Below, one piece after another: positions 18,436 to 27,114 of a stretch of DNA of 64,000 bases. Numbering within the stretch: position 1 is the stretch's first letter; the number at the start of each line of letters is the position of its first letter. The stretch lies in the NCBI RefSeq assembly GCF_002953255.1, contig NZ_CP026498.1:9683605-9747604 (forward strand), given 5' to 3'. The notes below the pieces were generated by a model. The model was given only the letters and a program-made list of their open reading frames with translations. It had not been told where the DNA came from and searched no databases. This DNA comes from Streptomyces sp. CB01881. GTDB taxonomy: Bacteria > Actinomycetota > Actinomycetes > Streptomycetales > Streptomycetaceae. Made by a program: the position numbers and the translations under genes.

Positions 18436-18795
18436 TCAGACGGTCGTGGTCGAGCCCGTACCGCCCATCAGGTCCTTGAGGATGTCCAGCATCTGCGCCT
18501 CCGTGAGGGAGTCGTGCTCCCCGTCACCGAGCTTGCGACCTGCCCTCAGCAGATCCATCCTCAGGAGGTCGATGTCGCCGTGGAGCTTGCCGACGGCTCC
18601 GATGACGCTCGTCCGGTACTCCTCGTAGGCCTTCTTCAACGAAACGGCCGGAGCGAACGAGTCGCTCCCGGGGAGCAGCGGCGGAGTGTTGCTCTGATCA
18701 GCCTTGTAGCTGTTCACCTCCACCGCGAACTCGAACAGCTTCGCCGCGAACGCCTCCAGGCCGGGGAGCGAGACCTTGATGGTTTCGCTGCTCAT
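18436..18795 (-). CDS. Small helical ESX-locus protein (WXG100-like)
   Basis: 119 residues beginning at ATG 18795 after a G-rich ribosome binding region. It is mostly helical (LEAFAAKLFEFAVEVNSYK, then YEEYRTSVIGAVGKLHGDI), the size and helix content expected of WXG100-superfamily proteins, but there is no WXG or equivalent turn. A Gly/Thr/Ser tail follows the second helix. It is 19 nt downstream of a WXG100-like gene and about 90 nt upstream of the large substrate-like gene. It is probably a third partner in the secretion module. Function inferred from context only. Confidence 0.75.
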   Translation of the reverse strand: MSSETIKVSLPGLEAFAAKLFEFAVEVNSYKADQSNTPPLLPGSDSFAPAVSLKKAYEEYRTSVIGAVGKLHGDIDLLRMDLLRAGRKLGDGEHDSLTEAQMLDILKDLMGGTGSTTTV

Positions 18796-18814
18796 GCGCG
18801 GTCACCCCCCGCTG

Positions 18815-19114
18815 CTAGTGGAACCCCTTCGAGGCGTCCGAGTCCGACTGCTGCATGATCTCGTGCATGGTGTTGAGCTTCCTGGCCGCGGCGGCGATGT
18901 CCTCGTCCATCTGGCGCTCGTTGTTGGACACCACCCGGGCGAACTCCTCGAACGCGGTGGCCGCCGCGCCCTGGAAGTGGCCGCCGTCGATCACGTTGCT
19001 CAACTGCTTGACCAGGGTGTCGAGATTGCCCGACATCATGGACCCGGCCTTCTGGAGCTCCTGGACCGCCTGGGCCACCGTCTCGTGGTGAAGCTGGATG
19101 TTTCCGAACTGCAT
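18815..19114 (-). CDS. WXG100-family protein (HFQG turn)
   Basis: 99 residues from ATG 19114 with AGGAG upstream. Two helices flank GGHFQGAAATAFEEF, where HFQG takes the place of the W-x-G turn of WXG100 proteins. The C-terminal helix is long and amphipathic. Such proteins form antiparallel helical-hairpin dimers and are exported by the ESX/type VII system. The neighbouring 108-residue protein has the matching layout with YISG, so the two are good candidates for a heterodimer (inference). The missing Trp is noted but tolerated in the superfamily. Confidence 0.85.
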   Translation of the reverse strand: MQFGNIQLHHETVAQAVQELQKAGSMMSGNLDTLVKQLSNVIDGGHFQGAAATAFEEFARVVSNNERQMDEDIAAAARKLNTMHEIMQQSDSDASKGFH

Positions 19115-19147
19115 CGGTGTACTCCTCTCGATTCTTCCAGCGGGCCG

Positions 19148-19474
19148 TCAGGCGCCCTGGAGCCCGTCGTAGATGCCGTCGGCGGCGTGCATCCTGGCGT
19201 CCTCCTCGGCCTGGCTGAGGATCTGGTTCGCACCCTGGGTGCTCTGGACGAAGTGCTCGAAGGCCCCGATGACCGTGTTGTACCGCTGCATCCAGTCGTC
19301 GATCTTCGCCTGGAAGGTGCTGCTCGCCCCGGAGATGTAGCCGGCGGCGACCTCCTCCTTGATCCGCTCGACCGTGCGGCCGGCGGTCACCATGTTCTCG
19401 ATCTGCGTCTCCAGGCTCGCGAGGACCTGGCGGATCGCCTCGTCTTCCTTGACCAACATGGGCGGGGTGGACAT
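19148..19474 (-). CDS. WXG100-family protein (YISG turn)
   Basis: 108 residues from ATG 19474 with AGGAG upstream. A first helix (ETQIENMVTAGRTVERI) leads into AAGYISGASSTFQAKIDDW, with YISG at the WXG turn position, then a second helix of about 45 residues. Size and pattern fit an EsxA/EsxB-type secreted protein. It lies 90 nt after eccB and 33 nt before its likely partner. Confidence 0.85.
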   Translation of the reverse strand: MSTPPMLVKEDEAIRQVLASLETQIENMVTAGRTVERIKEEVAAGYISGASSTFQAKIDDWMQRYNTVIGAFEHFVQSTQGANQILSQAEEDARMHAADGIYDGLQGA

Positions 19475-19564
19475 CGCTGGTGCTCCTTCCTTCTGCTCAC
19501 GGGGCCGCGGGTGCGGCCCCGCACACGCGTCATCAGGGTCAACGGGTGCTCTGCGCGGGCGGGT

Positions 19565-21025
19565 TCACCCGCACGCCGAAGAACCCGGGCCGGTCGTCGG
19601 CGCGGCCACGACGCCGTCGGCCAGCGCGGCCGGGTCGAGGGCCGGCCCGGCGGGCAGCAGGCCGAGGACCGCAGCCGGAACGGCCACCGGGGCGGCGTTC
19701 GCGTAGCCGAGCTGCTTGAGTGCGGCGGCGGACGGCAGCGGGTACTTCACGCCGCCCTCGGTGACCAGGTAGGCGGTGCTGCCCGTGCCCGCGCCGGACA
19801 GTGACCGGACCAGCGCTCCGCGGCCCGGCGGGACGGCGATCCGGTCGGCCACCGGACAGCCCGCCGCCACACCCGGCTGGACGGCCGGGGGGCGGCCCGC
19901 CGCCGCCTCCGCCCCCGGCAGCACGGTGACGGTGCCGGTGGGTGCGCCGGCACCCGCGTGCAGGTCGGCGCAGACGCCTTCGCCGCGCCCGGGCACGACC
20001 AGGGCGGGCGGCGCTTCGGGCAGGGCGGGCGGGGCGGCGGCAGAGACGGGCGCCTTGTGGGCGGCGAGGTCGGCGGCCCCGATCTCCGCCACCGTGGGGG
20101 CGGCGTTGCCGTAGGCCTCGCTCTGGGTGCGCGCGTCGCCGCGCAGCAGCTCGAACTGGGTTCTGGTGAGCGGGGCCAGGCCCTCCGCCAGGAGGACGTA
20201 GTGCGCACCGCCGGGGGCCTGGAAGAGCTGGCCGGTCCGGGTGGCACGGCCGGCGAGGGCCGGCCCCGGACCACCTCGCCCGGGGACGGCCGGGGCGGCC
20301 AGGTCCGGCCCGGCGGGCAGCGCGTTGACCAGGCCGGCCTGTACCCGGAACGGCACGGTGCCGCCGTAGCCGAGCGCCTGCAGCGCCTGGTTGGCGGTGT
20401 CGACGCGCAGCCGCTGGCCCTGCCAGAGCAGGTAAACCGTGCCGTCGGGCGTCGAGACCAGGACACCCTGCGCCGGGGCGAGGGCCTTGCCCTCCTTCGC
20501 CGGGTCCACCAGCAGCGCCAGTTTCGGGACGACCGGGCTTCCCGGGCCGTTCGGCCCGGGCTGGGTGGTGCCGCAGACGAGCCAGGTGGCACCGGCCAGT
20601 TGGGCGGCGGACGGCAGTCCGTCGGGCGCGCCGAGGATGCCGACCGGGCCGCCGCGTGGGGCGCTCTCCAGGGAGTCGCGGCCGACCTGTCGGACCGCCA
20701 TCTCCTCGCCCGCCACCAGCTTGGCGCTGGTGTCGTTGAGCACGGGGTGCAACTGCCCGCCGAGGTAGAGGTAGCGGGCGCCGTTCTCCTTGACCACCAC
20801 GAGCGTGCCGGGTTTCGCCCACTCGGTGTCACCGCCGGGTTTCATGACTCCGTAGACGGCCACGCCAAGGCCGATCAACACGGCCACCGCCAGCCCGGTG
20901 AGGGCGCCTCTGGTGGTGCGGCCGGTGGGGGTATCGGGCGCGTCGGGCTCGGCCCGCAGCATTCCGGAGGCGAGCCTGTTCATCACGAACAGGTGTGCCT
21001 GCACCTGGTCGCGTCGGGACTGCAT
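19565..21025 (-). CDS. eccB: Type VII secretion protein EccB
   Basis: 486 residues from ATG 21025, preceded by GGGAGGA. The N-terminus (MQSRRDQVQAHLFVMNRL) is typical of EccB, followed by one transmembrane helix (about 35-57, ALTGLAVAVLIGLGVAVYGV) and a large extracytoplasmic part with repeated units. Two Cys pairs (for example GVCADLH and AGCPV) would support disulfides. Length matches mycobacterial EccB (about 480-500). EccB is a core membrane component of the ESX channel. EccC, EccD, EccE and MycP are not in this window, so the rest of the apparatus must lie elsewhere. Confidence 0.92.
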   Translation of the reverse strand: MQSRRDQVQAHLFVMNRLASGMLRAEPDAPDTPTGRTTRGALTGLAVAVLIGLGVAVYGVMKPGGDTEWAKPGTLVVVKENGARYLYLGGQLHPVLNDTSAKLVAGEEMAVRQVGRDSLESAPRGGPVGILGAPDGLPSAAQLAGATWLVCGTTQPGPNGPGSPVVPKLALLVDPAKEGKALAPAQGVLVSTPDGTVYLLWQGQRLRVDTANQALQALGYGGTVPFRVQAGLVNALPAGPDLAAPAVPGRGGPGPALAGRATRTGQLFQAPGGAHYVLLAEGLAPLTRTQFELLRGDARTQSEAYGNAAPTVAEIGAADLAAHKAPVSAAAPPALPEAPPALVVPGRGEGVCADLHAGAGAPTGTVTVLPGAEAAAGRPPAVQPGVAAGCPVADRIAVPPGRGALVRSLSGAGTGSTAYLVTEGGVKYPLPSAAALKQLGYANAAPVAVPAAVLGLLPAGPALDPAALADGVVAAPTTGPGSSACG

Positions 21026-21325
21026 CCAGTTCCTCCCTGGAGCTCCGGGACGCCGGACCGCGCCCCCGGGGGATGCCGGACCGCGCCCCCACCCCGCTGT
21101 ACGGCCGCGGCCGGCCGGGAAGTTCACCCGGCCCTGCCAGGGCCGTACGGGCCGGCACCCGGGTCGAGGTGCACCGGCCACCGCCGGACCGCGGCCCACC
21201 CCCGCCGGACGAACGGCCGCCCGCCCGGCGAACGGCGGGTGCCACCACCGGCCTACCCGCCGGTAGGCTTCCCCTCGCCGTGCGGGGCGGCGGCGGGACC
21301 AGCACGGCTGAGGGTGGCGGGAAGC
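21026..21325. other. Divergent intergenic region between eccB and the AfsR-like regulator
   Basis: No gene seen. It contains a 16-nt direct repeat (21052-21067 and 21075-21090), an inverted repeat CCTAC/GTAGG (21252-21267) and a TAGGCT box (21264-21269) that could be a -10 for the plus-strand regulator. Confidence 0.5.
21052..21090. repeat. 16-nt direct repeat, possible SARP-type operator
   Basis: GCCGGACCGCGCCCCC occurs at 21052-21067 and again at 21075-21090, a period of 23 bp. SARP-family activators bind direct repeats spaced about two helical turns apart. The site sits just upstream of eccB and next to an AfsR-like gene. Regulation is inferred. Confidence 0.4.
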
Positions 21326-24223
21326 ATGGGGATACGGCTGCTCGGCCCGGTCGAGCTGCGGCTCGCGGACGGCGAGGCCGCCGGGGTGGGCGGCGCGCAG
21401 CGGCGGGCGGTGCTCGCCCTGCTCGCGCTGGAACTCGGGCGGGCGGTGCCGGTGGACCGGTTCTTCGAGCTGCTCTGGGCCGACGCGCCGCCGACCCGCG
21501 CGAGGGCGGCCCTGCAGGGGCACGTCGCGGCACTGCGCAAGGTCCTGACCGGTTCGGGGTTCACGCTGCTCACCCGGTCGCCCGGCTACCAGCTGACCGG
21601 CGAGCCCGGGGCGGTGGACGCGCTCGCCGCCGGGGCGCTGGCCGCGCGCGCCGCGACGACCGCCGACGACGCGGCCGCCGCCGCCCTGCTCCAGCAGGCG
21701 CTGCGGCTCTGGCGGGGTGCGGCCCTCGCGGACCTCCCGGCCACCCCGCTCTGCGCCGCCCTGGCCGACCGGCTCGACGACACCCGCACGGAGACCCTGA
21801 CCGCGTGGGCCGAGCGGCAGCTGCGGCTCGGGCACGGCCACACGGCCGTCCCCGCGCTGGAGCAGAGCGTCCGTGCGGACGGGCTGCGCGAGCCCACCAC
21901 GGCCCTGCTGATGCGCTGCCTGCACCAGGGCGGCCGGGGTCCGGACGCGCTCCGCGTCTACCACCGGGCCCGCGTGCGGCTGGACGAGGAGTTGGGCGTC
22001 ACGCCGGGCCCCGCGCTCCAGGCCGCCCTCACCGAGGTCCTGACCGCCGACCGGGCCACCGAGCAGGGCTTCGGCCGAACCGCCGGGCAGCGCTCCGGCC
22101 GGCCCACCGACCAGGGCTCCGGCCGGACCACCGAGCAGCCGACCGGTCCCGCCACCGGGGCCTCCGGACCGCCCGCCGTGCCCGTGGCCGGCCAACTGCC
22201 CTCCCCGCCCCGGGGTTTCGTCGGCCGTGCGACCGAGGACGGCTGGCTGGACCAGCAGTGCGGGCCGGACCGCAGCGGGGACGGCCTGGCCGTGGTGACC
22301 GGCCCGGCCGGCGTGGGCAAGACCGCTCTGGTGGTCCGTTGGGCGCACCGCGCGGCGGCGGGCTTCCCGGACGGCCGGCTCTTCGCGGACCTGCGCGGCT
22401 TCGACCCGGCCGGTCCGGCCGATCCCGGGCAGGTGCTGGGGGGCTTCCTACGGGCCCTGGGTGTGCCCGAGACGGCCATCCCCGAGGAGCGGGACGCTCG
22501 GGCGGCGCTCTTCCGGGAGCAGACCGGTCGGCGCCGGCTGCTCGTCGTGCTGGACAACGCCCGGTGCGTCGGCGATGTCGCCGGCCTGCTGCCCTCCGGG
22601 CCCGGCTGCGCCACGGTGGTCACCAGCCGGAACAGCCTGGAGGACCTGGTGGTCACCGACGGCGCCGCCCTGCTCCAGCTCGACGCGCTGCCCGCCGGGG
22701 ACGCCCGCCGGCTGCTGGAGCGGCAGCTGACGGCCGAGCGGGTGGCGGCCGAGCCGGACGCGGCCGGGCGGCTGGTCGGGCTCTGCGACCGGCTGCCGCT
22801 CGCGCTGCGGATCGTGGCCGCCCGGCTCGCCGCCCGCCCCGGCTGGCGGGTCGCGGACCTGGTGGAGGAGCTCTCCGACGAGCGGACCCGGCTGGCCTCC
22901 CTGGGCACCCCGGGCGGGGTGACCAGTGTCCGGACGGCGCTCTCCCTGACCTACCCGCACCTGCCGGACGGCGCGCGGAGCCTGCTCGCGCTGCTGACCG
23001 TGCACCCCGGCACCGAGGCCGACCCGTACGCGGCGGCCGCCCTGCTCGGCACGGACGCCGCCGCGGCCCGGCAGGCGCTCGGCCCGCTCACCGCCCACCA
23101 CCTGCTGACCGAGCCCTCACCCGGCCGCTTCGGCCGGCACGACCTCGTCCGGCTCTACGGCGCGGAGCTGTTCGAGCGGCTCCCCGCGGAGCGCCGGCGG
23201 CAGGCGTTCCGGAGCCTGGCCGACTACGAGCTGGTCGCCGCCGGCCTGGCCGTGCGGCGGATGAACCCGTTCCACGAGCCGTTCCGGCCGGCGGGGCCCG
23301 GGCCGTTGGCGCTGCCGCGGCTCGCCGACGCGCCGTCCACGCTCGCCTGGTGCCACGCCGAGGAGCCGGTGCTGCGCGCGCTGGTGACGGCCGCCACCGA
23401 CCGCGGCGAGCACGAACGCGCCTGGCGCCTGGCCCGGGTGACGGCCACCCTGTACTACGGCGCCGGACGCGTCTCCGACCGGCTCGGCTGCCTGCGGATC
23501 GGGCTGCGGGCCGCCCGGCTGGACGGCGGCCGCGAGGGCCTCGCGGCCATGGAGGCGGCGACGGCCTGCGCGCTCGGCTCCGCCGGACACGTCGCCGAGG
23601 CGCTGCCGCTCGCCGCCCAGGCCGTCGCCCGGACCACCCCGGACGACGGTGACCTGCACATCCACGCCCTCTCGGTACGCGCCTCCATGGCCGCGCTGTC
23701 CGGCGACCCGGCCGGGGCCGACCGGCTCTCGCGGGCCGCCCTCGACCTGATCCGGGCGAGCGGGCTGCGCGAGCACGCCGCCACGGTGCTCAGCAACGCG
23801 GCGGCGGTCAAGGTCGTCCTCGGCGAGCCGGCGGCGGCGCTGGACCACGCACGGGAGACCCGCGCCCTGCTGGCGGGCAACCCGACGGCCAACGCCCATC
23901 TCTGGGCGATGGTCAGCGAGGCCCTCGCCCTTCAGGCGCTGGGCGAGCGGACGGCGGCCGAGCGGGTCTGGCGGGAGGCGCTGCGGCTGTGCCGGTCGAC
24001 CGGGAACGTGCGGCTGCACGCCCTGACGCGGCGGCACTTCGCCGGGTTCCTGGCCGGGACGGGCCGGGCCGACGAGGCCCGCGAGCACCTGCGGGCGGCG
24101 GGCGAGCTCTACACCGCGCACGGGGACGCCCGGCCGGCCGAGGAGCTGGACCGGCTGCTCGCACCGCCACCCGCCGCCGCGGCCGACGACTCCCGGGGCC
24201 GCCGCCGGATGCGGATCGCGTGA
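21326..24223 (+). CDS. AfsR/SARP-family transcriptional regulator with NB-ARC ATPase domain
   Basis: 965 residues from ATG 21326. An OmpR/PhoB-like winged helix (about 1-90; IRLLGPVELRLADG at the start) is followed by a bacterial transcriptional activation domain (about 95-240, ending near LDEELGVTPGPALQ). A short linker has repeated GxGRTTEQ-like units. The NTPase domain has a Walker A GPAGVGKT at about residues 327-334, Walker B-like LLVVLDNA and a GLPLAL-type motif (DRLPLALRI). The C-terminal third is helical with TPR-like repeats. AfsR-type proteins are pleiotropic activators of secondary metabolism and morphology. It is transcribed divergently from the ESX operon. Confidence 0.9.
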   Translation: MGIRLLGPVELRLADGEAAGVGGAQRRAVLALLALELGRAVPVDRFFELLWADAPPTRARAALQGHVAALRKVLTGSGFTLLTRSPGYQLTGEPGAVDALAAGALAARAATTADDAAAAALLQQALRLWRGAALADLPATPLCAALADRLDDTRTETLTAWAERQLRLGHGHTAVPALEQSVRADGLREPTTALLMRCLHQGGRGPDALRVYHRARVRLDEELGVTPGPALQAALTEVLTADRATEQGFGRTAGQRSGRPTDQGSGRTTEQPTGPATGASGPPAVPVAGQLPSPPRGFVGRATEDGWLDQQCGPDRSGDGLAVVTGPAGVGKTALVVRWAHRAAAGFPDGRLFADLRGFDPAGPADPGQVLGGFLRALGVPETAIPEERDARAALFREQTGRRRLLVVLDNARCVGDVAGLLPSGPGCATVVTSRNSLEDLVVTDGAALLQLDALPAGDARRLLERQLTAERVAAEPDAAGRLVGLCDRLPLALRIVAARLAARPGWRVADLVEELSDERTRLASLGTPGGVTSVRTALSLTYPHLPDGARSLLALLTVHPGTEADPYAAAALLGTDAAAARQALGPLTAHHLLTEPSPGRFGRHDLVRLYGAELFERLPAERRRQAFRSLADYELVAAGLAVRRMNPFHEPFRPAGPGPLALPRLADAPSTLAWCHAEEPVLRALVTAATDRGEHERAWRLARVTATLYYGAGRVSDRLGCLRIGLRAARLDGGREGLAAMEAATACALGSAGHVAEALPLAAQAVARTTPDDGDLHIHALSVRASMAALSGDPAGADRLSRAALDLIRASGLREHAATVLSNAAAVKVVLGEPAAALDHARETRALLAGNPTANAHLWAMVSEALALQALGERTAAERVWREALRLCRSTGNVRLHALTRRHFAGFLAGTGRADEAREHLRAAGELYTAHGDARPAEELDRLLAPPPAAAADDSRGRRRMRIA

Positions 24224-24331
24224 GCCCGTGCACCGCCCCGGACGACCGAACCCGACCCCGACCCCGATCCCGAACCCGACTCTGACCCCCGACCCCAACC
24301 CGAAGCCCAACCCGAACCCGCCGGAGACGAC
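24224..24331. repeat. Low-complexity CCCGAACCC-type repeats
   Basis: Degenerate short repeats of CCCGACCCC/CCCGAACCC fill the gap between the regulator and the MBL-fold gene. They are probably non-coding simple-sequence DNA. Confidence 0.6.
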
Positions 24332-25186
24332 ATGACCATCCATCACCTGGACTGCGCCACCATGTGCCCGGTCGGGGGCAGGTTCCTGCTGGGCGCCGGC
24401 GGACCGCTGGTCGGACACCTCTCGGCCCACTGCCTGCTGGTGGAGGGGGCGGAGGGCCTGATCCTGGTCGACACCGGCTTCGGGACCGCCGACGTCGCCG
24501 ACCCCCGCCGGCTCGGGCGTGCCTTCCTCGGCACCGTCCGGCCCCGGCTCGAACCCGCTCGCACCGCGCTGCACCAGGTCCGCGCACTCGGCCACGACCC
24601 GCGCGACGTCCGGCACATCGTGCTGACCCACCTCGACCCCGACCACGCCGGCGGGATCGGCGACTTCCCGCACGCCGAGGTCCACGTCCTCGCCGACGAG
24701 CTGCGGGCCGCCACGGCGCCGCCGACCCGCGGCGAGCGGGACCGCTACCGCCCGGTCCAGTGGGCCCACGGTCCGCGCTGGGCCGAGCACCGGGCGGACG
24801 CCGCCACCGAGGACTGGTACGGCTTCCGGGCGCTCCCCGTCCTGCCGCGCGAGGCGCCCGGTCTCCTGCTCGTCCCGCTGGCGGGGCACACCCGGGGACA
24901 CTGCGGCGTCGCCGTCCGGGACACGGACGGCTGGCTGCTCCACTGCGGCGACGCCTACTTCTCGCGCACCGACACCGACCCCGCCTCCCCCCGCCGGCCG
25001 CCCGCGCTGACGGCCTTCCAGCGCATGATGGCCGTCGACAACCGCGCCCGTCTGCACAACCGCGAGCGCCTGCGCGAGCTGCGCCGCACCCGGCCGGACG
25101 AGGTGCGGCTGATCTGCGCCCACGACCCCGCCGACCTCACCCCGTTCCGGGCCGGCCAGACCCGGCCCGGTGGCCGACCCGGCTGA
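24332..25186 (+). CDS. MBL-fold metallo-hydrolase
   Basis: 284 residues from ATG 24332, with GGAGACGAC just upstream. The metallo-beta-lactamase fold is shown by the metal motif THLDPDHAGG (HxxxDH form), an earlier LVDTGFG strand-turn and later LAGHTRGHCGV and HCGDAYF motifs that supply further metal ligands. This pattern is close to AHL-lactonase-like or glyoxalase-II-like hydrolases; substrate unknown. It follows the AfsR-like gene on the same strand and ends before a strong hairpin at 25277, so the two may be co-transcribed. Confidence 0.88.
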   Translation: MTIHHLDCATMCPVGGRFLLGAGGPLVGHLSAHCLLVEGAEGLILVDTGFGTADVADPRRLGRAFLGTVRPRLEPARTALHQVRALGHDPRDVRHIVLTHLDPDHAGGIGDFPHAEVHVLADELRAATAPPTRGERDRYRPVQWAHGPRWAEHRADAATEDWYGFRALPVLPREAPGLLLVPLAGHTRGHCGVAVRDTDGWLLHCGDAYFSRTDTDPASPRRPPALTAFQRMMAVDNRARLHNRERLRELRRTRPDEVRLICAHDPADLTPFRAGQTRPGGRPG

Positions 25187-25276
25187 CCCGGCCGACCCGG
25201 CTGACGGCTGCGGCCGTCCGCCGGGGCCTCGGCGCCTGGGCCCTTGCCCGCGCCTGACCACCTCGCATGCGCGCAC

Positions 25277-25309
25277 GGAGGCGCCGCGTCCCCCGCACGC
25301 GGCGCCTCC
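25277..25309 (+). terminator. Hairpin terminator after MBL-fold gene
   Basis: A perfect 13-bp stem (GGAGGCGCCGCGT and its complement) with a 7-nt loop follows the hydrolase stop. There is no T-tract, as is common in actinomycetes. Confidence 0.65.
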
Positions 25310-25349
25310 ACACCCTTCCCCCTGGCGTCCACGTACTACGGTGGAGTAC

Positions 25350-26132
25350 ATGTCCGAGCTCTCCGTGCGGGATTTCTACGACGACCTGGCCCACGACTAC
25401 CACCTGATCTTCCGGGACTGGGACGCGAGCATGGCGCACCAGGCCGAGGTACTGGACGGTCTTCTCGGCCGGTGTCTCGGCGCGGGACCGCATACCGTCC
25501 TGGACTGCTCGTGCGGGATCGGCACCCAGGCGATCGGGCTGACCTTGGCCGGGCACCAGGTCGTCGGCAGCGACCTGAGCCCGGTCGCCGCCGCACGCGC
25601 CGCCACCGAGGCGGCGGCCCGAGGCGGCCGGCTTCCGGCCGCTGCCGCCGACATGCGCGAACTGCCCTTCAAGGACGGGACCTTCGACGTCGTCCTCTGC
25701 GCGGACAACGCACTTCCGCATCTGCTCTCCCCGCAGGATCTCCGGACAGCACTCCTCGGCATGGGACGGGTGCTCCGAGACGACGGCCTGTTGCTGCTGA
25801 CCGTCCGGGACTATGACGAGGCGCGCCGGAACAGGCCCACGGCAACACCTCCCCAGGTCTCGGACACACGCGACGGCCAGGTGATCACCTTCCAGCTGTG
25901 GCACTGGCACGAGGACGGCGAGCGCTACGACCTGGAGCACTTCCAGCTCACCCCCGCAGAGGGCACCTGGGCTGTCCGGGTCCGCCGGAGCACCTACTGG
26001 GCGCTGACACGCTCGCAGTTGACCGAGTTCGTGGCTGAAGCCGGCTTCACCGGCATCACCTGGCACAGTCCGGCCTCCAGCGGGTACTACCAGCCCGTAC
26101 TCACCGCACGGCGCGCGCACTCCGTGCGGTAG
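25350..26132 (+). CDS. SAM-dependent class I methyltransferase
   Basis: 260 residues from ATG 25350, with GGTGGAG 4-9 nt upstream. Motif I is VLDCSCGIGTQAIGL (about 50-64), the acidic strand-2 end is GSDLSP, motif II/III is FDVVLCADNALPHL and a later strand reads LLLTVRDY. These are standard for a Rossmann-fold methyltransferase (Methyltransf_11/25 type). The N-terminal YDDLAHDYHLIFRDWD is typical of small-molecule methyltransferases. No substrate can be assigned. It ends before a degraded IS region. Confidence 0.88.
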   Translation: MSELSVRDFYDDLAHDYHLIFRDWDASMAHQAEVLDGLLGRCLGAGPHTVLDCSCGIGTQAIGLTLAGHQVVGSDLSPVAAARAATEAAARGGRLPAAAADMRELPFKDGTFDVVLCADNALPHLLSPQDLRTALLGMGRVLRDDGLLLLTVRDYDEARRNRPTATPPQVSDTRDGQVITFQLWHWHEDGERYDLEHFQLTPAEGTWAVRVRRSTYWALTRSQLTEFVAEAGFTGITWHSPASSGYYQPVLTARRAHSVR

Positions 26133-26207
26133 TCCGGACACCGGTTCCGTCCCCCGGGCTCCCTGGTCATCTGTCGCAGGCCGGCGAACGCTGCCGGTCG
26201 GAGCCCT

Positions 26208-26560
26208 AGCGAGTAGTTCCGAAGTCGGCTGGGTTCGCCGGTTCTGCCTCGGATGTGCAGGGAAGGCGTCCAACATCGGGTTGGTGACGACCACAGAGCT
26301 GGACACTCTCCCGACCCGGCCGTGGCGCTGGCCGCTGGCGAGGCCTTCTCCGGCGTCGGCGAGACCCGGAGCGGCAAGCCCGACATTGATCTTCGCTGGT
26401 CTGTGGTGGTGCTCGGTGCCTGCTTGTCTGCGTGCGGCGGCCCGCAGCCATCCCAGAGCTGGCGGCCTCCATGCGATCGGAAGCCCAACACGACGGAAGC
26501 GCAAGCGCGCCGCCGTCTGACCAGACACCGCAAAGCCCAGACAGCACATCGGTTCCGGTC
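26208..26560 (+). pseudogene. Relic of an IS982-like element
   Basis: The left part resembles the intact element at 27115: a terminal-repeat-like CTAGCGAGTAGTTCCGAAG, then GGTGTCCAA-like leader sequence and a start reading V-T-T-T-E-L-D-T-L, matching V-T-T-D-L-D-T-L of the intact transposase. Homology then stops and the frame is lost. The right limit is uncertain. The rest of the 26133-26634 gap holds no gene I can support. Confidence 0.6.
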
Positions 26561-26634
26561 GCCGGTGATGGCCCGGCTTCCGGGCTATTGCTGCGGCGGG
26601 CGGGGCGCGGTGACCGCGACATCCACGGGTCGGG

Positions 26635-26988
26635 TCAGTGCGGCAGTTGGCTGTCCATGCTGCCCCACAGTTCGGCGATTCGGCCCTCGGTGACCCTGAA
26701 GATCTCCAGCAGGGTGCCGCCAGCCGCGTCTGGGTCGGCGGAGAAGCCGTAGACGGTCGAGCGCAACGCCACCCGGTCCCCGTCGACCAGTATGTCCTCG
26801 ACGACGCTCCGCGCGGATGGGTATGCCGTAACCATTGCCGCCCAGGCGGCCTTCAGAGCTTCGAGGCCTCCCCGCAGCGGGTGACTGTAGAAGTCGGGCG
26901 CGAAGATCTCGTCCGCGGCGGCGATGTCCCGCGTGTTGAAAGCCTCGTGCATGCGGTGTGCGAGCTGATGGGAGTCGGGGCTCGTCAT
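26635..26988 (-). CDS. SnoaL-like / NTF2-fold protein
   Basis: 117 residues from ATG 26988 with GGAGGGA upstream. The sequence HRMHEAFNTRDIAAADEIFAPDF is the classic first helix pair of the SnoaL-like/nuclear transport factor 2 superfamily. It is followed by EDILVDGDRVALRSTVYG and a final strand TLLEIFRVTEGRIAELWGSMD. Members include polyketide cyclases and ester-like isomerases, but most are of unknown function. It is flanked by the IS relic and the intact IS, so its neighbourhood is disturbed. Confidence 0.85.
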   Translation of the reverse strand: MTSPDSHQLAHRMHEAFNTRDIAAADEIFAPDFYSHPLRGGLEALKAAWAAMVTAYPSARSVVEDILVDGDRVALRSTVYGFSADPDAAGGTLLEIFRVTEGRIAELWGSMDSQLPH

Positions 26989-27114
26989 GAACGCTTCCCT
27001 CCTTACAGGCGGGTACGAATTGTGTCACTGCTCGCAGCAACGTGTCGTGGAAATCCTTCGAGCGTACGTGTGTTGATGGTCAGTCATGAGTACCCGTGCT
27101 GGGCGTGGTCGCTG

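Noticed and set aside
19536..22348. Long N-terminal extension of EccB
   Set aside because: The frame is open for over 400 codons upstream of ATG 21025, but that part is antisense to the AfsR-like gene and the ATG has a good ribosome binding site with the typical EccB start.
24224..24331. Coding repeat or riboswitch between the AfsR-like and MBL genes
   Set aside because: Only simple CCGACCCC-type repeats; no paired stems or conserved motif.
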